Assembly (NCBI GenBank): GCA_963576735.1
Contig: OY755191.1
Span: 11,995,608-12,059,607, forward strand
Direction: 5' to 3'
DNA from: Bedellia somnulentella
Lineage: Eukaryota; Arthropoda; Insecta; Lepidoptera; Bedelliidae
DNA: 64,000 bases
Positions 10,991-22,915 of this stretch are shown one piece after another. A program made the translations under genes and the position numbers. Under the pieces are notes generated by a model. The model did not search any database, was not told the origin of the DNA, and saw nothing but the letters and a program-made list of their open reading frames with translations. The stretch's first letter is position 1, and every line of letters starts with the position of its first letter.

Positions 10991-11428
10991 GGCTATTTGA
11001 CTAAGTTTTGAAAACTATCTTACGGTGTTAATTTGTTTATGAAAAATATTTATAAATATTTTTCTGTCTACATTTTAGCTATTTTATTAAAAAATCGAAA
11101 AAGAAAATGCAATATTCAAATGTGCCGCGAAAACGCGACTTTAAGTAATATGGCGGCAGTAGCACAAATGACGTCAATTCCGCATTAAACACCAATGAGC
11201 GAAGCGATACACAGTCTGTTTATGTGCAATCTACGTCATTATAGAAATAGCCAATCACGGTCGTTTTTAGTCACGTGACAGTTGCATCAAAAATACTTAT
11301 TTTAGAAGACGGATTTTAGTGAAATAATGCAATATTTTTATCTCGCATTATTACATATTGCTCCAAAAAAGAAATATTAAGACTAATGAAATGAAAGAAA
11401 TGTATATTTTTATTACAGTCAAATAGCC
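10991..11428. mobile_element. MITE, 438 bp, TA target
   Basis: Ends in inverted repeats GGCTATTTGACT / AGTCAAATAGCC (the right end reads CAGTCAAATAGCC) with TA on both sides. No coding capacity. Probably a non-autonomous Tc1/mariner-type element. Placed exactly between an S1 and its left target duplication. Confidence 0.7.
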
Positions 11429-11430
11429 TA

Positions 11431-11663
11431 TTGCTGTGTAGTGTCGGCTTAGAATAGCACTACCCCATTTCTTCCGGTGGGTGTACGTAAGAGGCGACTA
11501 ACGGTATTGGGGTCTTTAAGGGATTTTTGGGCGATGTGGTTGGCGACCCATCACCAACAACCTTTATTTTACCATCTTTTCCCCACTCATATTCCCAAAA
11601 GAGGCTGAGGAATTTCTAATTCCTTAGCTCTGGCTACCCCTTCTAGGGATGTATGTATGTATG
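11431..11663 (+). repeat. S1a SINE
   Basis: TTGCTGTGTAGTGTCGGC to ATGT tail, with a small deletion just before the tail. TAATCACAATAA occurs after it (11664-11675) and left of the neighbouring MITE (10977-10988), which is its split target duplication. Confidence 0.85.
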
Positions 11664-11963
11664 TAATCACAATAAATAATAATGACTTTATATGAGAGAA
11701 ACATTTGAGGTCCATGGGGTGCAATTCTGTTAACCAACTTTATTACAATTGTTCAGTTTGGACTGTGACGTATTAATATTTTGCAGAATTGCTTTCGAGT
11801 CAAATCAGACGTACTCGTAATTCATTTCACATACATTTTTTTTGACAGGGGTTATATTAAGATTAAACTCCGTAAAATTACCATACAGTTGGCTTTGCAG
11901 AATTTTCCTACTGTATATTCGTATTTTTCTCTCTAGTTTTTTTTTTATGTTTTTTTAGTTTAT

Positions 11964-12332
11964 GCGACATGATAGTCCAGTGGGTAGAACACCCGCCCGA
12001 AAACAGAAGGGCGTGGGTTCCAATCCTGGGTCGGGCCTACACCAATTTGTCTTTTCTAAAGTCATATGTGTGGTTAATTTATCATGGTTGTTAACGGTGA
12101 GGGAAAACATCGTGAGGAAACCCACATGGCTGAGTTGTACTTAGTCATGTGACAGTGTATTCGTACAAAACGGCGATAGGCCTGCCCCCTATCACGTGAG
12201 TACACTGTCTAAGCAAAACGTGGGTACCTTCTCTGGACACTAGATGGCGCTGCCATGTGAGTTCAGAAGTATTGGTACTTCTGCCAACCCCTTCGCGGAT
12301 AAACGGCGTGAACGTTTATGTTATGTTATGTT
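11964..12332 (+). repeat. S2 SINE
   Basis: CGACATGATAGTCCAGTGGG head (A box) and GGTTCCAATCCTGG (B-box-like) to TTATGTTATG tail; near full length. Confidence 0.85.
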
Positions 12333-12375
12333 TTTTTTTTACTTTAAACGAATAAACTAGTAAGTTGAATCAAAT

Positions 12376-12465
12376 ATCATCATCATCGTCATCAGCAGCC
12401 AACAGACGTCCTCTGCTGGACTAGACTTTAAGAGTGTCTTCTCTCGGTCCTGTGCTGCCCTCATG
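12376..12465 (-). repeat. LINE 3' end fragment
   Basis: (ATC)n then GTCATCAGCAGCCAACAGAC and GTCCTCTGCTGGAC: antisense LINE tail of the type also seen at 62658-62768. Confidence 0.5.
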
Positions 12466-12767
12466 CAAGTCTAAAGTTTATATCTCTCTACCTCTTCTGG
12501 AATTCAAAGCGTGCATCTATCCTCTGTTCTATACAATACATTTTAACAGCATAACAGTTTCAAACCTTGATGACAATCCATTTAAATTTCGGGGGTTGCT
12601 GCGAACTTCGATAATTCGATTTTGCAACTGACATTGACGGATTAAAAGCCAAGTTATGTATGAACACGAGAATTATGGCAAACTAGGACTTGCTAGTTTC
12701 GTGTTAATATGCTTAGTCATGCTGTTTTACTAAGTAATAGTGTTATGCTAGTATAAATCTTATTAAG
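12466..12767. other. No gene recognised
   Basis: Nothing supported. Confidence 0.4.
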
Positions 12768-12955
12768 ACTTCTGAACATCACGATATATTTGCCATTTGG
12801 TGTTCAGAGTTCCCACTTTTTCACTTGAGTATACTCTCCAGTCCAAGCAAACCGTGGGTCCTCTGAATATCAAGTGAGATATCACGTGATGTTCAGAAGC
12901 ATTAGTACCTCTGCCAACCGCTTCGGAGATATATGGCGTGAACGCTTAAATTTAA
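12768..12955. repeat. S2 fragments, inverted
   Basis: Antisense 3' scrap (CTTCTGAACATCACG...GTGTTCAGAG) followed by a sense S2 3' half (TATCACGTGATGTTCAGAAG to GGCGTGAACGCTTA). Confidence 0.6.
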
Positions 12956-13987
12956 GTTGAGTTTTGGATAGACATTGAAAACATTTTGATATTAACTTAA
13001 CTCAATTATATAGGGGGTAGGCATTAACGTAGATTTATATTAATCACATTCAAACTTCTCTTCGCTAAAAAACATTTTCCCGGAGTCATTATACAGTTCT
13101 GCATATCTCTGTTCATCTGAGGTTAACTCACAAGCAAATAAAACAAAGAAAGCTCGCATACCTCCGCGTTTTTTCATTTCGTTTCTTAACCTACTCGTGA
13201 ACGCGTTGAACCTCGTATCCTCAACTTGAAGGATCAAACAAAAGGAGCATTGACCTTTCAGGTTAGACGATGTACTAATTAAACCTCTTTTCAAAGTTTT
13301 CCGGCAGTGAAGAGGCTACATACGTAATGGCCGTAATAAATTGCTGTGGAATGTAAGTGCTACTCGCATTCATGGAGGTTTTACACTATCTTTTTACAAC
13401 CTACCGTCATTTTAATGTACAATGGATAACAACTAACATAGCTTAGTGATGGGAGATATAAAATTTCCATTTATATTTCTTGTATTCTGGATCGGATACG
13501 CCAAATACAATGTAGTAAGTTTTTGCTAAGATCCTGAAATTATATTACGCTTGCTACGATAGCAAAAGTAAAAAAAATATGTTTTAAATAATAATTAAAA
13601 AAAATAATAAACAAATATAAACATAGCCCATTATATACATAGAAATTTATTATTGAACATTTTATTGCTTTCAAATTCTTGAAACCTTTCATAATAACCA
13701 TCTGCTTTCTATCTAAACTAAACAGTTAACCCGCTAAAGCAATCTTAATTTTTAATAGTTTAAATTGTAATTGGTATCGGATCCGGCGAGTGCCCGCCAG
13801 AGACTAACCTCCTTAATACGTTTCTGCCCAGGAAGTTTTACAAGGAAGTTAGTGTAGTGGAGTGGTTCAGTAAGTTGATTACGGAAGTGTATCAACAGTG
13901 TCGTCGATCATTTTGTGGTTTGAAATCAGTTTTAAATGATGATGGAGTAAACTAAATTCTTGAATATTTATTTTTGTAGATATTTTA
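12956..13987. other. No gene recognised
   Basis: AT-rich. An 84-codon minus-strand frame (13040-13294) has no recognisable domain or splice context and is not called. Confidence 0.45.
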
Positions 13988-14060
13988 TTGTGCCGTTTAG
14001 AGCCGGCTTAGAATGTCACTAACCCTTTCTACCAATAAAGGAATTGCACTGGCCCATTTT
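13988..14060 (+). repeat. S1b head fragment
   Basis: GCCGTTTAGAGCCGGCTTAG, AATGTCACTAACCC, then lost. Confidence 0.6.
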
Positions 14061-14095
14061 AATTTATGAAGTAGATGTTTATGTTTCATGCGGAC

Positions 14096-14248
14096 ATACA
14101 AACATACATACATACATATACTCACGCCATTAGTTCCCATTGGGTTAGGCAGAGACTATTGATCGCCACTTCGCACGATCCTGACAAATCTCTCTAGCTT
14201 CGTTTACATCCATCAATCTTTTTATACATGCTCTTTTATTCTTCATAC
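14096..14248 (-). mobile_element. RTE-A 3' end fragment
   Basis: Antisense tail and last ~45 codons: ACTCACGCCATTAGTTCCC to GCTCTTTTATTCTTCATAC. Confidence 0.8.
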
Positions 14249-14616
14249 AAATATTTATTTTGAAAATGACAAATTGGCTTTTATATTCAGAAAAATCTAT
14301 ACTTAAAATAAATCTGTAGAGAGGTCAATTCTGTACATGAAATATATTTTCAAAATAACTATCAGGTGGTGATTAGGGATCGATACTGATGCCAAAAATG
14401 CAATCAGTAAAATTTTTGTCTGTCTGTCTGTCTGTCTGTCTGTCGGTTTGTATGTTCCTTATGGAAACAAAAACTACTCGACGGATTTTAACGAAACTTG
14501 GTACAATTATTCTTCATACTCCTGCGCAGGTTTTTGTATACTTTCCAGCAGAGAAATAAAGGGGAATTTTGGGAAATTTGGGGAAAACGGGAGAAGTTAC
14601 TACATTTTTTAAGCTT
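14249..14616. repeat. Unclassified repeat with (TCTG)n
   Basis: (GTCT)n at 14417-14445 followed by ACTACTCGACGGATTTTAAC, a motif common in insect interspersed repeats. Confidence 0.45.
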
Positions 14617-15841
14617 CCGTCGCGTGTGCAGCCTTAATGGTTAAACTTACATAGAAATCATGTGTGACGAAAATATTCTTCATAAAATTATCTAACAAAA
14701 AATCCTCAACAGTATATGTCTATCTTTTATGGTTGACTCACTATAACACGTGTAATTCCTGATAGCTTAGCAGTTCGGAACATCCTGATTATATTTGTTT
14801 ACTCTTACGTTTGTAAACCTCTCATTCATGCCTAATTTATTTATTTATTTATTTATTTGGAAGACTTACAGCTAAATAATAACAATATAAGTAACAGTAC
14901 TTAACATCGATGCCAATTAAAAGTCTTCACCAGTAGTTTATATAAACGAAAAAATATAATAATTGCGCTTGATTTGCAACCATTATAGTGCCTATTCTAA
15001 AACAAAAACGTATTTATATGTATGTTGTTAACAAGTACAAAGAAATATGTATATAAATAATAACTTTTTTTTAACTACGACATAATATATAAAACTCTAT
15101 TGAGAGCTTTCTTTTGAGAAAAACAAAATAGTGAGTAAACGCTTAACCGTTGAAGTGCTGGTGTTGAAAATAAGGTAACATTATTACCTATTCAATAAAA
15201 AAAGAATCATAGAAATCGGTAGACAAACACTGAAATTATACATAAAATAAGCCATCGCGCCCATGATCGAAACCAAATCTTTACTAATTTACATATAACA
15301 TACTAGATGGCGCCAGTAGTTGCATCCTACATAACGTAATGATTTATTTTTTAGATTGTTATAAATACTTCATGGCGTTTTATTCCAAAATTTGCTATTA
15401 AACGGAAATACTGAACCGTTCATTAAAGCGCAATCAAAATCACCAAACTACACTGTTAAGGGAGTGCTATAAATTTAATAAATTAACAACATTACGCTGA
15501 ATTTCACAATGCTTGAGCAGTGACTGAAGAAAAAAACCTCAGATATTTAAAAAAACAACGCTACCCGTGCGAAGCTGGGACGATCCACTAGTATACAATA
15601 AAGGTCTGCTCAGTTAAATATGAAGATTTCCGTAAAATTATAAACTTAAAGCCTCGATTATAATCGTTTATCAATTAAGTTGCATTTGCAACATGACAGT
15701 TTATAAAATTTCACTGAGTTGATAGAGATTTTTACTAAATAGAGCGGATACCATACGTAGTTCAGTAAAAAAATGCTAAAAACACCGCTAAAACTAATTG
15801 GCAAAATTATACATAAAATAAAAAAATAAATCTATAGATTT

Positions 15842-16085
15842 TGATGTGTAGTGCCGGCTTAGAATGTAATTCCCCCTTTTTACCCACCCGTGCACGGGTT
15901 TTGTAAGAGGTGACTAAGGGTAAAGGGCTTTTTAAATTGTTTTTGGGCGATGGGGTTGGAAACCCATCACCAACCTTACTTTATTTCTACCATCTGTCCA
16001 AATGTGGCTGAGGATATTTTAGCTCCAAAGCTCTGGCTACCCCTTTTTGGAATTTATGGCCGCAAGTATAAATTATATATGTATG
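15842..16085 (+). repeat. S1b SINE (in unit 1)
   Basis: GATGTGTAGTGCCGGCTTAG to GGCCGCAAGTATAAATTATATA. Confidence 0.8.
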
Positions 16086-16529
16086 TGTGTAAAATAAAAA
16101 TTAAATCTATAAAGATACATAATATTCTAAAAAAATTAGTTCGAGACCTCAACATTAGAACGCCCTAATTGTTAAACTACCAAGGCTGCTGCAACAAAAG
16201 CATAGTACTTTCCACCTATAATTTTATTTCTAGTAACTACGAATTGTAGGAGAAAAATGTCAATATCATTTATCTGGGACAGATCGTGGAAATTCCGACG
16301 TATCGGATTTTTCACGCTATAATGATCCATTTCAGTCTTTGAACTATTTAACTGAAAAGAGGTATAGTTATATTTTTTATTAAATGAAAGAAAGAAAATT
16401 AATAAAGAAAGAAGAAACATTTTATCTTATTAATATTACAGAAAAAAGAAGAAACACGCAAAAAAACAGTTACCTAACACATTAAAAATTAACCTAACAC
16501 ATAACAGTTTTGTTGTTTAGTAATTTATA

Positions 16530-16845
16530 GCTGTATAGTGTCGGCTTCAAATAGCACTATCACATTTCTATCCATTCTTACTTATACTCACGCCCATTAT
16601 TCCCATAGGGGTAGGCAGAGACTATCGATCGCCACTTAGTTCGATTTTATCCATGGGTGTTGTAAGAGCGGACTAAGGATATGGTGGCTTTTTAAGAGAT
16701 TATGGGCGATGTGGTTGGTGATCCGTCACCCACAACCCTTATATTACCATCTTTTCCCTACTCAACTTCCAAAAGTGGCTAAGGAATTACCTATTCTGAA
16801 GCACTGGCAACCGCTTTTTGGTGATTTATCGCCGTGATTAAATAT
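16530..16845 (+). repeat. S1 SINE split by an RTE-A tail (unit 1)
   Basis: GCTGTATAGTGTCGGCTTC... interrupted at 16575-16647, then resumes to CGCCGTGATTAAATATATG. Confidence 0.8.
16575..16647 (-). mobile_element. RTE-A tail fragment, 73 bp
   Basis: Antisense RTE-A end (ACTCACGCCCATTATTCCC, ATCGATCGCCACTTAG) flanked by TATCCA (16569-16574, 16648-16653). Absent from the same S1 in unit 2 (19104-19318). Confidence 0.85.
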
Positions 16846-18085
16846 ATGTAATTTACCGTCGCGTGTGCAGCCTTAATGGTTAAACTTACATAGAAATCAT
16901 GTGTGACGAAAATATTCTTCATAAAATTATCTAAAAAAAATTCCTCAACAGTATATGTCTATCTTTTATGGTTGACTCACTATAACACGTGTAATTCCTG
17001 ATAGCTTAGCAGTTCGGAACATCCTGATTATATTTGTTTACTCTTACGTTTGTAAACCTCTCATTCATGCCTAATTTATTTATTTATTTATTTATTTATT
17101 TGGAAGACTTACAGCTAAATAATAACAATATAAGTAACAGTACATAACACCGATGCCAATTAAAAGTCTTCACCAGTAGTTTATATAAACGAAAAAATAT
17201 AATAATTGCGCTTGATTTGCAACCATTATAGTGCCTATTCTAAAACAAAAACGTATTTATATGTATGTTGTTAACAAGTACAAAGAAATATGTATATAAA
17301 TAATAACTCTTTTTTAACTACGACATAATATATAAAACTCTATTGAGAGCTTTCTTTTGAGAAAAACAAAATAGTGAGTAAACGCTTAACCGTTGAAGTG
17401 CTGGTGTTGAAAATAAGGTAACATTATTACCTATTCAATAAAAAAAGAATCATAGAAATCGGTAGACAAACACTGAAATTATACATAAAATAAGCCATCG
17501 CGCCCGTGATCGAAACCAAATCTTTACTAATTTACATATAACATACTAGATGGCGCCAGTAGTTGCATCCTACATAACGTAATGATTTATTTTTTAGATT
17601 GTTATAAATACTTCATGGCGTTTTATTCCAAAATTTGCTATTAAACGGAAATACTGAACCGTTCATTAAAGCGCAATCAAAATCACCAAACTACACTGTT
17701 AAGGGAGTGCTATAAATTTAATAAATTAACAACATTACGCTGAATTTCACAATGCTTGAGCAGTGACTGAAGAAAAAAACCTCAGATATTTAAAAAAACA
17801 ACGCTACCCGTGCGAAGCTGGGACGATCCACTAGTATACAATAAAGGTCTGCTCAGTTAAATATGAAGATTTCCGTAAAATTATAAACTTAAAGCCTCGA
17901 TTATAATCGTTTATCAATTAAGTTGCATTTGCAACATGACAGTTTATAAAATTTCACTGAGTTGATAGAGATTTTTACTAAATAGAGCGGATACCATACG
18001 TAGTTCAGTAAAAAAATGCTAAAAACACCGCTAAAACTAATTGGCAAAATTATACATAAAATAAAAAAATAAATCTATAGATTTT

Positions 18086-18332
18086 GATGTGTAGTGCCGG
18101 CTTAGAATGTAATTCCCCCTTTTTACCCACCCGTGCACGGGTTTTGTAAGAGGTGACTAAGGGTAAAGGGCTTTTTAAATTGTTTTTGGGCGATGGGGTT
18201 GGAAACCCATCACCAACCTTACTTTATTTCTACCATCTGTCCAAATGTGGCTGAGGATATTTTAGCTCCAAAGCTCTGGCTACCCCTTTTTGGAATTTAT
18301 GGCCGCGAGTATAAATTATATATGTATGTGTG
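18086..18332 (+). repeat. S1b SINE (in unit 2)
   Basis: Duplicate of 15842-16085, so it predates the duplication. Confidence 0.8.
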
Positions 18333-18515
18333 TAAAATAAAAATTAAATCTATAAAGTAACATAATATTCTACAAAATTGAGTCCGAGACCTCAACATTA
18401 GAACGCCCTATTTGTTAAACTACCAAGGCTGCTGCAACAAAAGCATAGTACTTTCCACCTATTATTTTATTACTTACAAATGTTTATCGATACATGAATA
18501 ACTGATATTGATTAT

Positions 18516-18759
18516 GCTGTTTAGTGTCGGCTTAGAATAGCACTACCCCATTTCTTCCAGTGGGTGTACGTAAGAGGCGACTAACGGTATTGGGGCTTTT
18601 AGGGATTTTTGGGCGATGCGGCTGGAGACCCATCACCAACAACCTTTACTTTTACCATCTTTTCCCCACTAAACTTTCCAAAAGTGGCTGAGGAATTTCT
18701 AATTTCTTAGCTCTGGCTACCCCTTCTAGGGATTTACAGCCGTGAGTATGTATGTATGT
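18516..18759 (+). repeat. S1a SINE private to unit 2
   Basis: GCTGTTTAGTGTCGGC to ATGT tail. The matching place in unit 1 (about 16214) lacks it. Confidence 0.85.
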
Positions 18760-19103
18760 GATATTACACTTGATGAAGTCTAGTTCTAGTCGTGTAGTAA
18801 CTACGAATGGTAGGAGAAAAAATGACAATATCATTTATCTGGGACAGATCGTGGAAATTCCGACGTATCGGATTTTTCACGCTATAATGATCCATTTCAG
18901 TCTTTGAACTATTTAACTGAAAAGAGGTATAGTTATATTTTTTATTAAATGAAAGAAAGAAAGAAAGAAGAAACATTTTATCTTATTGATATTACAGAAA
19001 AAAGAAGAAACACGCAACAAAATACAAGAATACACATCGATATACACATCGATAAAAAAACACTATACCTAAGACATAACAGTTTTGTTGTTTAGTAATT
19101 TAT

Positions 19104-19318
19104 AGCTGTATAGTGTCGGCTTAGAATAGCACTATCCCATTTCTACCCATGGGTGTCGTAAGAGCGGACTAAGGGTATGTGGTTGGTGACCCGTCATCCA
19201 CAACCCTTATATTACCATCTTTTCCCTACTCAACTTCCAAAAGTGGCTAAGGAATTACCTATTCCGAAGCACTGGCAACCGCTTTTTGGTGATTTATCGC
19301 CGTGATTAAATATATGTA
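19104..19318 (+). repeat. S1 SINE, uninterrupted (unit 2)
   Basis: Counterpart of 16530-16845 without the RTE-A insert; has its own short internal deletion. Confidence 0.8.
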
Positions 19319-19771
19319 ATTTATAAGTTTGTTATTTTATGTTGTTCTTTTCTTTTATTTATATTTAGCTGATTTAATGTTGCCGTTCCTTTCTTCAACT
19401 TCCAATTGATTCTCGTTTATTTCTTCAACCTTTAACTTCCCAAAACTATCCAAACATTTACATAAGCCTTTTTCAACAAACAGAGAAGAAGTCAAACGTA
19501 TTTTAAACAATGCACGTTGAGAACACAAGTTGCAAACGAAATTAAAGCACTTGCATGTTTGACCTAGTATTCGTCCCGGACAAAAAAGCGTCACATTTTT
19601 ACACCGGAACTGAATAATGGGGGACTTCCGGTAGATACGGAGACACGTGTAGTATTTTACTGCCAAGAATTTGTTGAATAGTAATATTTACTAGTGCTTT
19701 GTCAGCTTAGAAAAGTATTATCACATCTATTTCTTTAATTACATGGATGGTGTTGTTAATAGCTTGTTGAG
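19319..19771. other. No gene recognised
   Basis: A 103-codon minus-strand frame (19355-19666) is Cys-rich in places but has no recognised domain; not called. Confidence 0.4.
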
Positions 19772-20030
19772 ATTGCCGTGCAGTGCCTGGCTTAGAATGT
19801 AACTACTCCTTTCTGCCCAGGGGTGTCGTAAGAGGCGAGTGAGGTTATGGGACTTTTTAAGTGGTTTTTGGGCGATGCGGTTGGAGACCCATCACCAACG
19901 ATACTTTATTTCTACCATCTAGTTCCCTATCAGCTTCCAAATGCGGCTGAGGAGTTCCTAGCCCAGAAGCTCTGTCTACCCATTTTTGGGATTTATGGCC
20001 GTGAGTTTATATGTGTGTTATATGTATGGA
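19772..20030 (+). repeat. S1b SINE
   Basis: GCCGTGCAGTGCCTGGCTTAG to GGCCGTGAGTTTATATG. Confidence 0.8.
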
Positions 20031-20150
20031 TTAAGGTAATGGGGATTTTAAAATATGTCTTGAGCAATGCGGTTCTTTAAAATTTGGATACCCTATTTAA
20101 GGGATGAGTGTACCATTGAATAGCACTAACCCTTTTTCTCACTTATGTTA

Positions 20151-20393
20151 AACATACATATACTCACAGCTATAAATCCCTAGAAGGGGTAGCCAGAGCT
20201 AAAGAATTCGAAATTCCTCAGCCACTTTTGGAAGTTGAGTGGGTAAAAGATGGTAGAATAAAGGTTGTTGGTGATGGGTCTGCAACCGTATCGCCCAAAA
20301 ATCCCTTAAAAAGCCCCAAGTCCGTTAGTCGCCTCTTACGTACACCCACCGGAAGAAATGGGGTAGTGCTATTCTAAGCCGACACTACACAGC
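20151..20393 (-). repeat. S1a SINE
   Basis: Antisense, ACATACATATACTCACAGC to GACACTACACAGC; complete. Confidence 0.85.
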
Positions 20394-20506
20394 TCTCTTT
20401 TCTTTCTTTACTCGAATTCCTCAAATAGCTGTTACCCTTCTTTAGAATGTTTAGCAGTGAGTTTATTAAGTTTTTTTTGGTGAATGAGTATAAATATGTG
20501 TTTTTG

Positions 20507-20552
20507 CAATTAAATTTCTACCCGTGAGTATATGTATGTATGTATCCAAATA
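20507..20552 (+). repeat. S1 tail scrap
   Basis: CCCGTGAGTATATGTATGTA only. Confidence 0.5.
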
Positions 20553-20896
20553 AAACGCAGATAAAACCTTAAAGCCCGAGTAAAATACCTATAATCCTTT
20601 GTTGGTATGTTTAACATTTATTCCACCCTTTATAATATACCTGTGTTGAAAATAAAAGGGATATAAAAAGTAAAAATCGAATGTTCCATTAACGTTTGAG
20701 AGCAATGCTCAATTTCAAAAGGTTCTTTTAAAATTATGATGGATCCAATGAGCGGGGTACTCGATTGAAATCGTGATGCTATCCAGCTCCTTAGAAAAGG
20801 GTTCCGTAGGTATTCAACAGGGATTTTACTTTGATTTTTGTAAGATTTGTTGAAAAACAAGTTTAAGATTTGATGTTATAGATTAGATGTTAAGAA
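20553..20896. other. No gene recognised
   Basis: AT-rich; nothing supported. Confidence 0.4.
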
Positions 20897-21022
20897 TAAA
20901 TAAAGGAAAGAAAAATTACGACACAGGCAAGAAATAAAAAAATATTTTTCCTTTATTTATTCTTTATTTATTAGTAATAATCCCCACATGAGGTTTTCAT
21001 GAACAAAAAGATTTAAATTAGA
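20897..21022. repeat. S3 foldback copy
   Basis: Antisense S3 piece (TAAAGGAAAGAAAAATTACG, ACACAGGC) directly followed by sense S3 3' end (TTTTTCCTTTATTTATTC to AAAGATTTAAATT). Same head-to-head plan as 45757-45938. Confidence 0.65.
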
Positions 21023-21137
21023 TGTTAAGAAATTGGGTACTTATGGTTTAAGTCCCAAGTATTGTAAAATAAAAAAAGAAATCTATTAAACCGCTCATTA
21101 AAATACAAGAAACAATTAAATTCTAGTGTAATATAAT

Positions 21138-21507
21138 AGCAACCGTGATAGCCCAGTGGGTAGAACACTCGGTTATCGTGCAAACGACTAGTGTTCAAAT
21201 CCTGGGTCGGGCCTACACCAATTTGTCTTTTCTAAAGACATATGTGTGGTTAATTTATCATGGTTGTTAACGGTGAGGGAAAATATCGTGAGGAAACCCA
21301 CATGGCTGAGTTGTACTTAGTCATGTGACAGTGTATTCGTACAAAACGGCGATAGGCCTGCCCCCTATCACGTGAGTACACTGTCCATGCAAAACGTAGG
21401 TACTCTGAACACTAGTTGACAAAGTCACGTGATGTTCCGAAGTATTAGTACCTCTGCCAACCCCTTCGGGGATATTCGGCGTGAACGTTTATGTATTATG
21501 TATGTAA
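21138..21507 (+). repeat. S2 SINE
   Basis: CAACCGTGATAGCCCAGTGG to GGCGTGAACGTTTATG; flanked by TGTAATATAAT (21127-21137, 21508-21518). Confidence 0.9.
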
Positions 21508-21518
21508 TGTAATATAAT

Positions 21519-21869
21519 GAGAGCCAAATCGGTCCCGACTTAGCTTGTTTTGTATTGTAAACTAGGGTGAAAACACTTCTGATTTTCAGCCTTACAAAAT
21601 GACAAAAAAAAAGAAAAATAAAAAGTTTTAAATAAAATTCAAACCAACAATGTATGAAATAATAAAAAAAATACAATATTGACATTAAATTCTTCATTAA
21701 CATTTTTAACCGATACAATTGGTGGCTAGAGCAAGCAAATATTTAGGAAGTTTAAATAGGAAAAGATGATTTAGTAGCAGAAATAAATAGCTGTGAAAAT
21801 TATTATTTTTCTTTAAAGAATAGAATAGGTTATGTTTATTTACTTGTATATCGAGAGAGAAGAACGAGA
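21519..21869. other. No gene recognised
   Basis: AT-rich; nothing supported. Confidence 0.4.
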
Positions 21870-22005
21870 GAATCGAACCCGCGAACCCGAAGGTCGCGGG
21901 TTCGATTCCCGCCTGTGTCAAAATTTTTCTTTCCTTTATTTATTCTTTAATTATTAGTATTAATCCCCACATGAGGTTTTCATGAACAAAAAGATTTAAA
22001 TTATG
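21870..22005 (+). repeat. S3 SINE with inverted stub
   Basis: GAATCGAACCCGCGA (antisense B box) abuts a sense S3 from ACCCGAAGGTCGCGGG to AAAGATTTAAATTATG: a short foldback. Confidence 0.7.
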
Positions 22006-22096
22006 CGATAGTTAGGCGTTTTTAACATTTGCATTCTATCTGAAAAGGTAGACAAGTGGCCTTCCGAATTAGTAAAAATTCGGAGGTAGGAAACGC

Positions 22097-22265
22097 AAAC
22101 ACTACTTAAACGTGTAAAAGAAATAAATGATAGAAGAATTTCGCGCTGGCAGCCATTGACACGGTAGCTCAATTGGCAGAGCGACGGGGGCGTATACCCG
22201 AAAGTCGCGGGTTCGATTCCCGCCTGTGTCGAAATTTTTCTTTCCTTTATTTTTTCTTTAATTAT
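22097..22265 (+). repeat. S3 SINE
   Basis: Leader as at position 1, tRNA-like block 22155-22230 (A box TAGCTCAATTGG, B box GGTTCGATTCCC). Acceptor halves GACACGG/CTGTGTC pair, anticodon stem does not, so not counted as a tRNA gene. Confidence 0.8.
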
Positions 22266-22549
22266 GGTACAATAAGTTCTTTTAGCCTATATTATAATCG
22301 AAGTTCTCAGCCTTCGCTCCTGTTATACTGATTAGAAAATGCATACTTTATGTTTTTTTTTACTTTTAATGGCCTATCTTTCCTTTATCCTATCTTCTCT
22401 TATCCTTTTAATATAAATTGAACATACAATAATAGAACATACTCGTAGCATTAGTTATGACAAAAATTGTATTTTCTTTCTTCCTTCCATCTTTGTTTAG
22501 TAGCTGTTGATGTATACTTAAACTAATTGCAGCGGTACGGAATTGATAA

Positions 22550-22915
22550 TAAACGATCACGCCGTTTATCCCCAAAGGGGTTGGCAGAGGTACCAATACT
22601 CCTGAACTCACATGGCAAGCGCCATCTAGTTTCCAGAGAAGGTACCCACGTTTTGCTTAGACAGTGTACTCACGTGATAGGGGGCAGGCCTATCGCCGTT
22701 TTGTACGAATACACTGTCACATGACTAAGTTCAACTCGGCCATGTGGGTTTCCTCACGATGTTTTCCCTCACCGTTAGCAACCATGATAAATTAACCACA
22801 CATATGACTTTAGAAAAGACAAATTAGTGTAGGCCCGTCCCAGGATTGGAACTCACGCCCTTCTGTTTTCGGGCGGGTGTTCTACCCACTGGACTATCAT
22901 GCCGCATGAATGTAT
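22550..22915 (-). repeat. S2 SINE
   Basis: Antisense, complete; flanked by GAATTGATAA (22540-22549, 22916-22925). Confidence 0.9.

Larger units (their letters stand above)
14617..16855 (+). repeat. Tandem duplication, unit 1
   Basis: 2239 bp unit starting CCGTCGCGTGTGCAGCC and ending ATATATGTAATTTA; repeats almost base for base from 16856. Contains an (ATTT)n run, TACCCGTGCGAAGCTGGGAC, an S1b copy and an S1 with a private RTE-A insert. No gene seen. Confidence 0.9.
16856..19318 (+). repeat. Tandem duplication, unit 2
   Basis: Second unit, longer mainly because it carries the S1a at 18516-18759. Small differences from unit 1 are scattered (for example ATTT run length, GCCCATGATC versus GCCCGTGATC). 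Confidence 0.9.

Noticed and set aside
13040..13294. 84-codon minus-strand frame
   Set aside because: No recognised motif, splice sites or neighbours; could be chance.
19355..19666. 103-codon Cys-containing minus-strand frame
   Set aside because: Cys spacing fits no family I know and there is no supporting context.
22155..22230. Possible tRNA gene
   Set aside because: A and B boxes and acceptor stem are present, but no proper anticodon stem-loop forms, and the block recurs with the same flanks elsewhere, so it is the head of S3.
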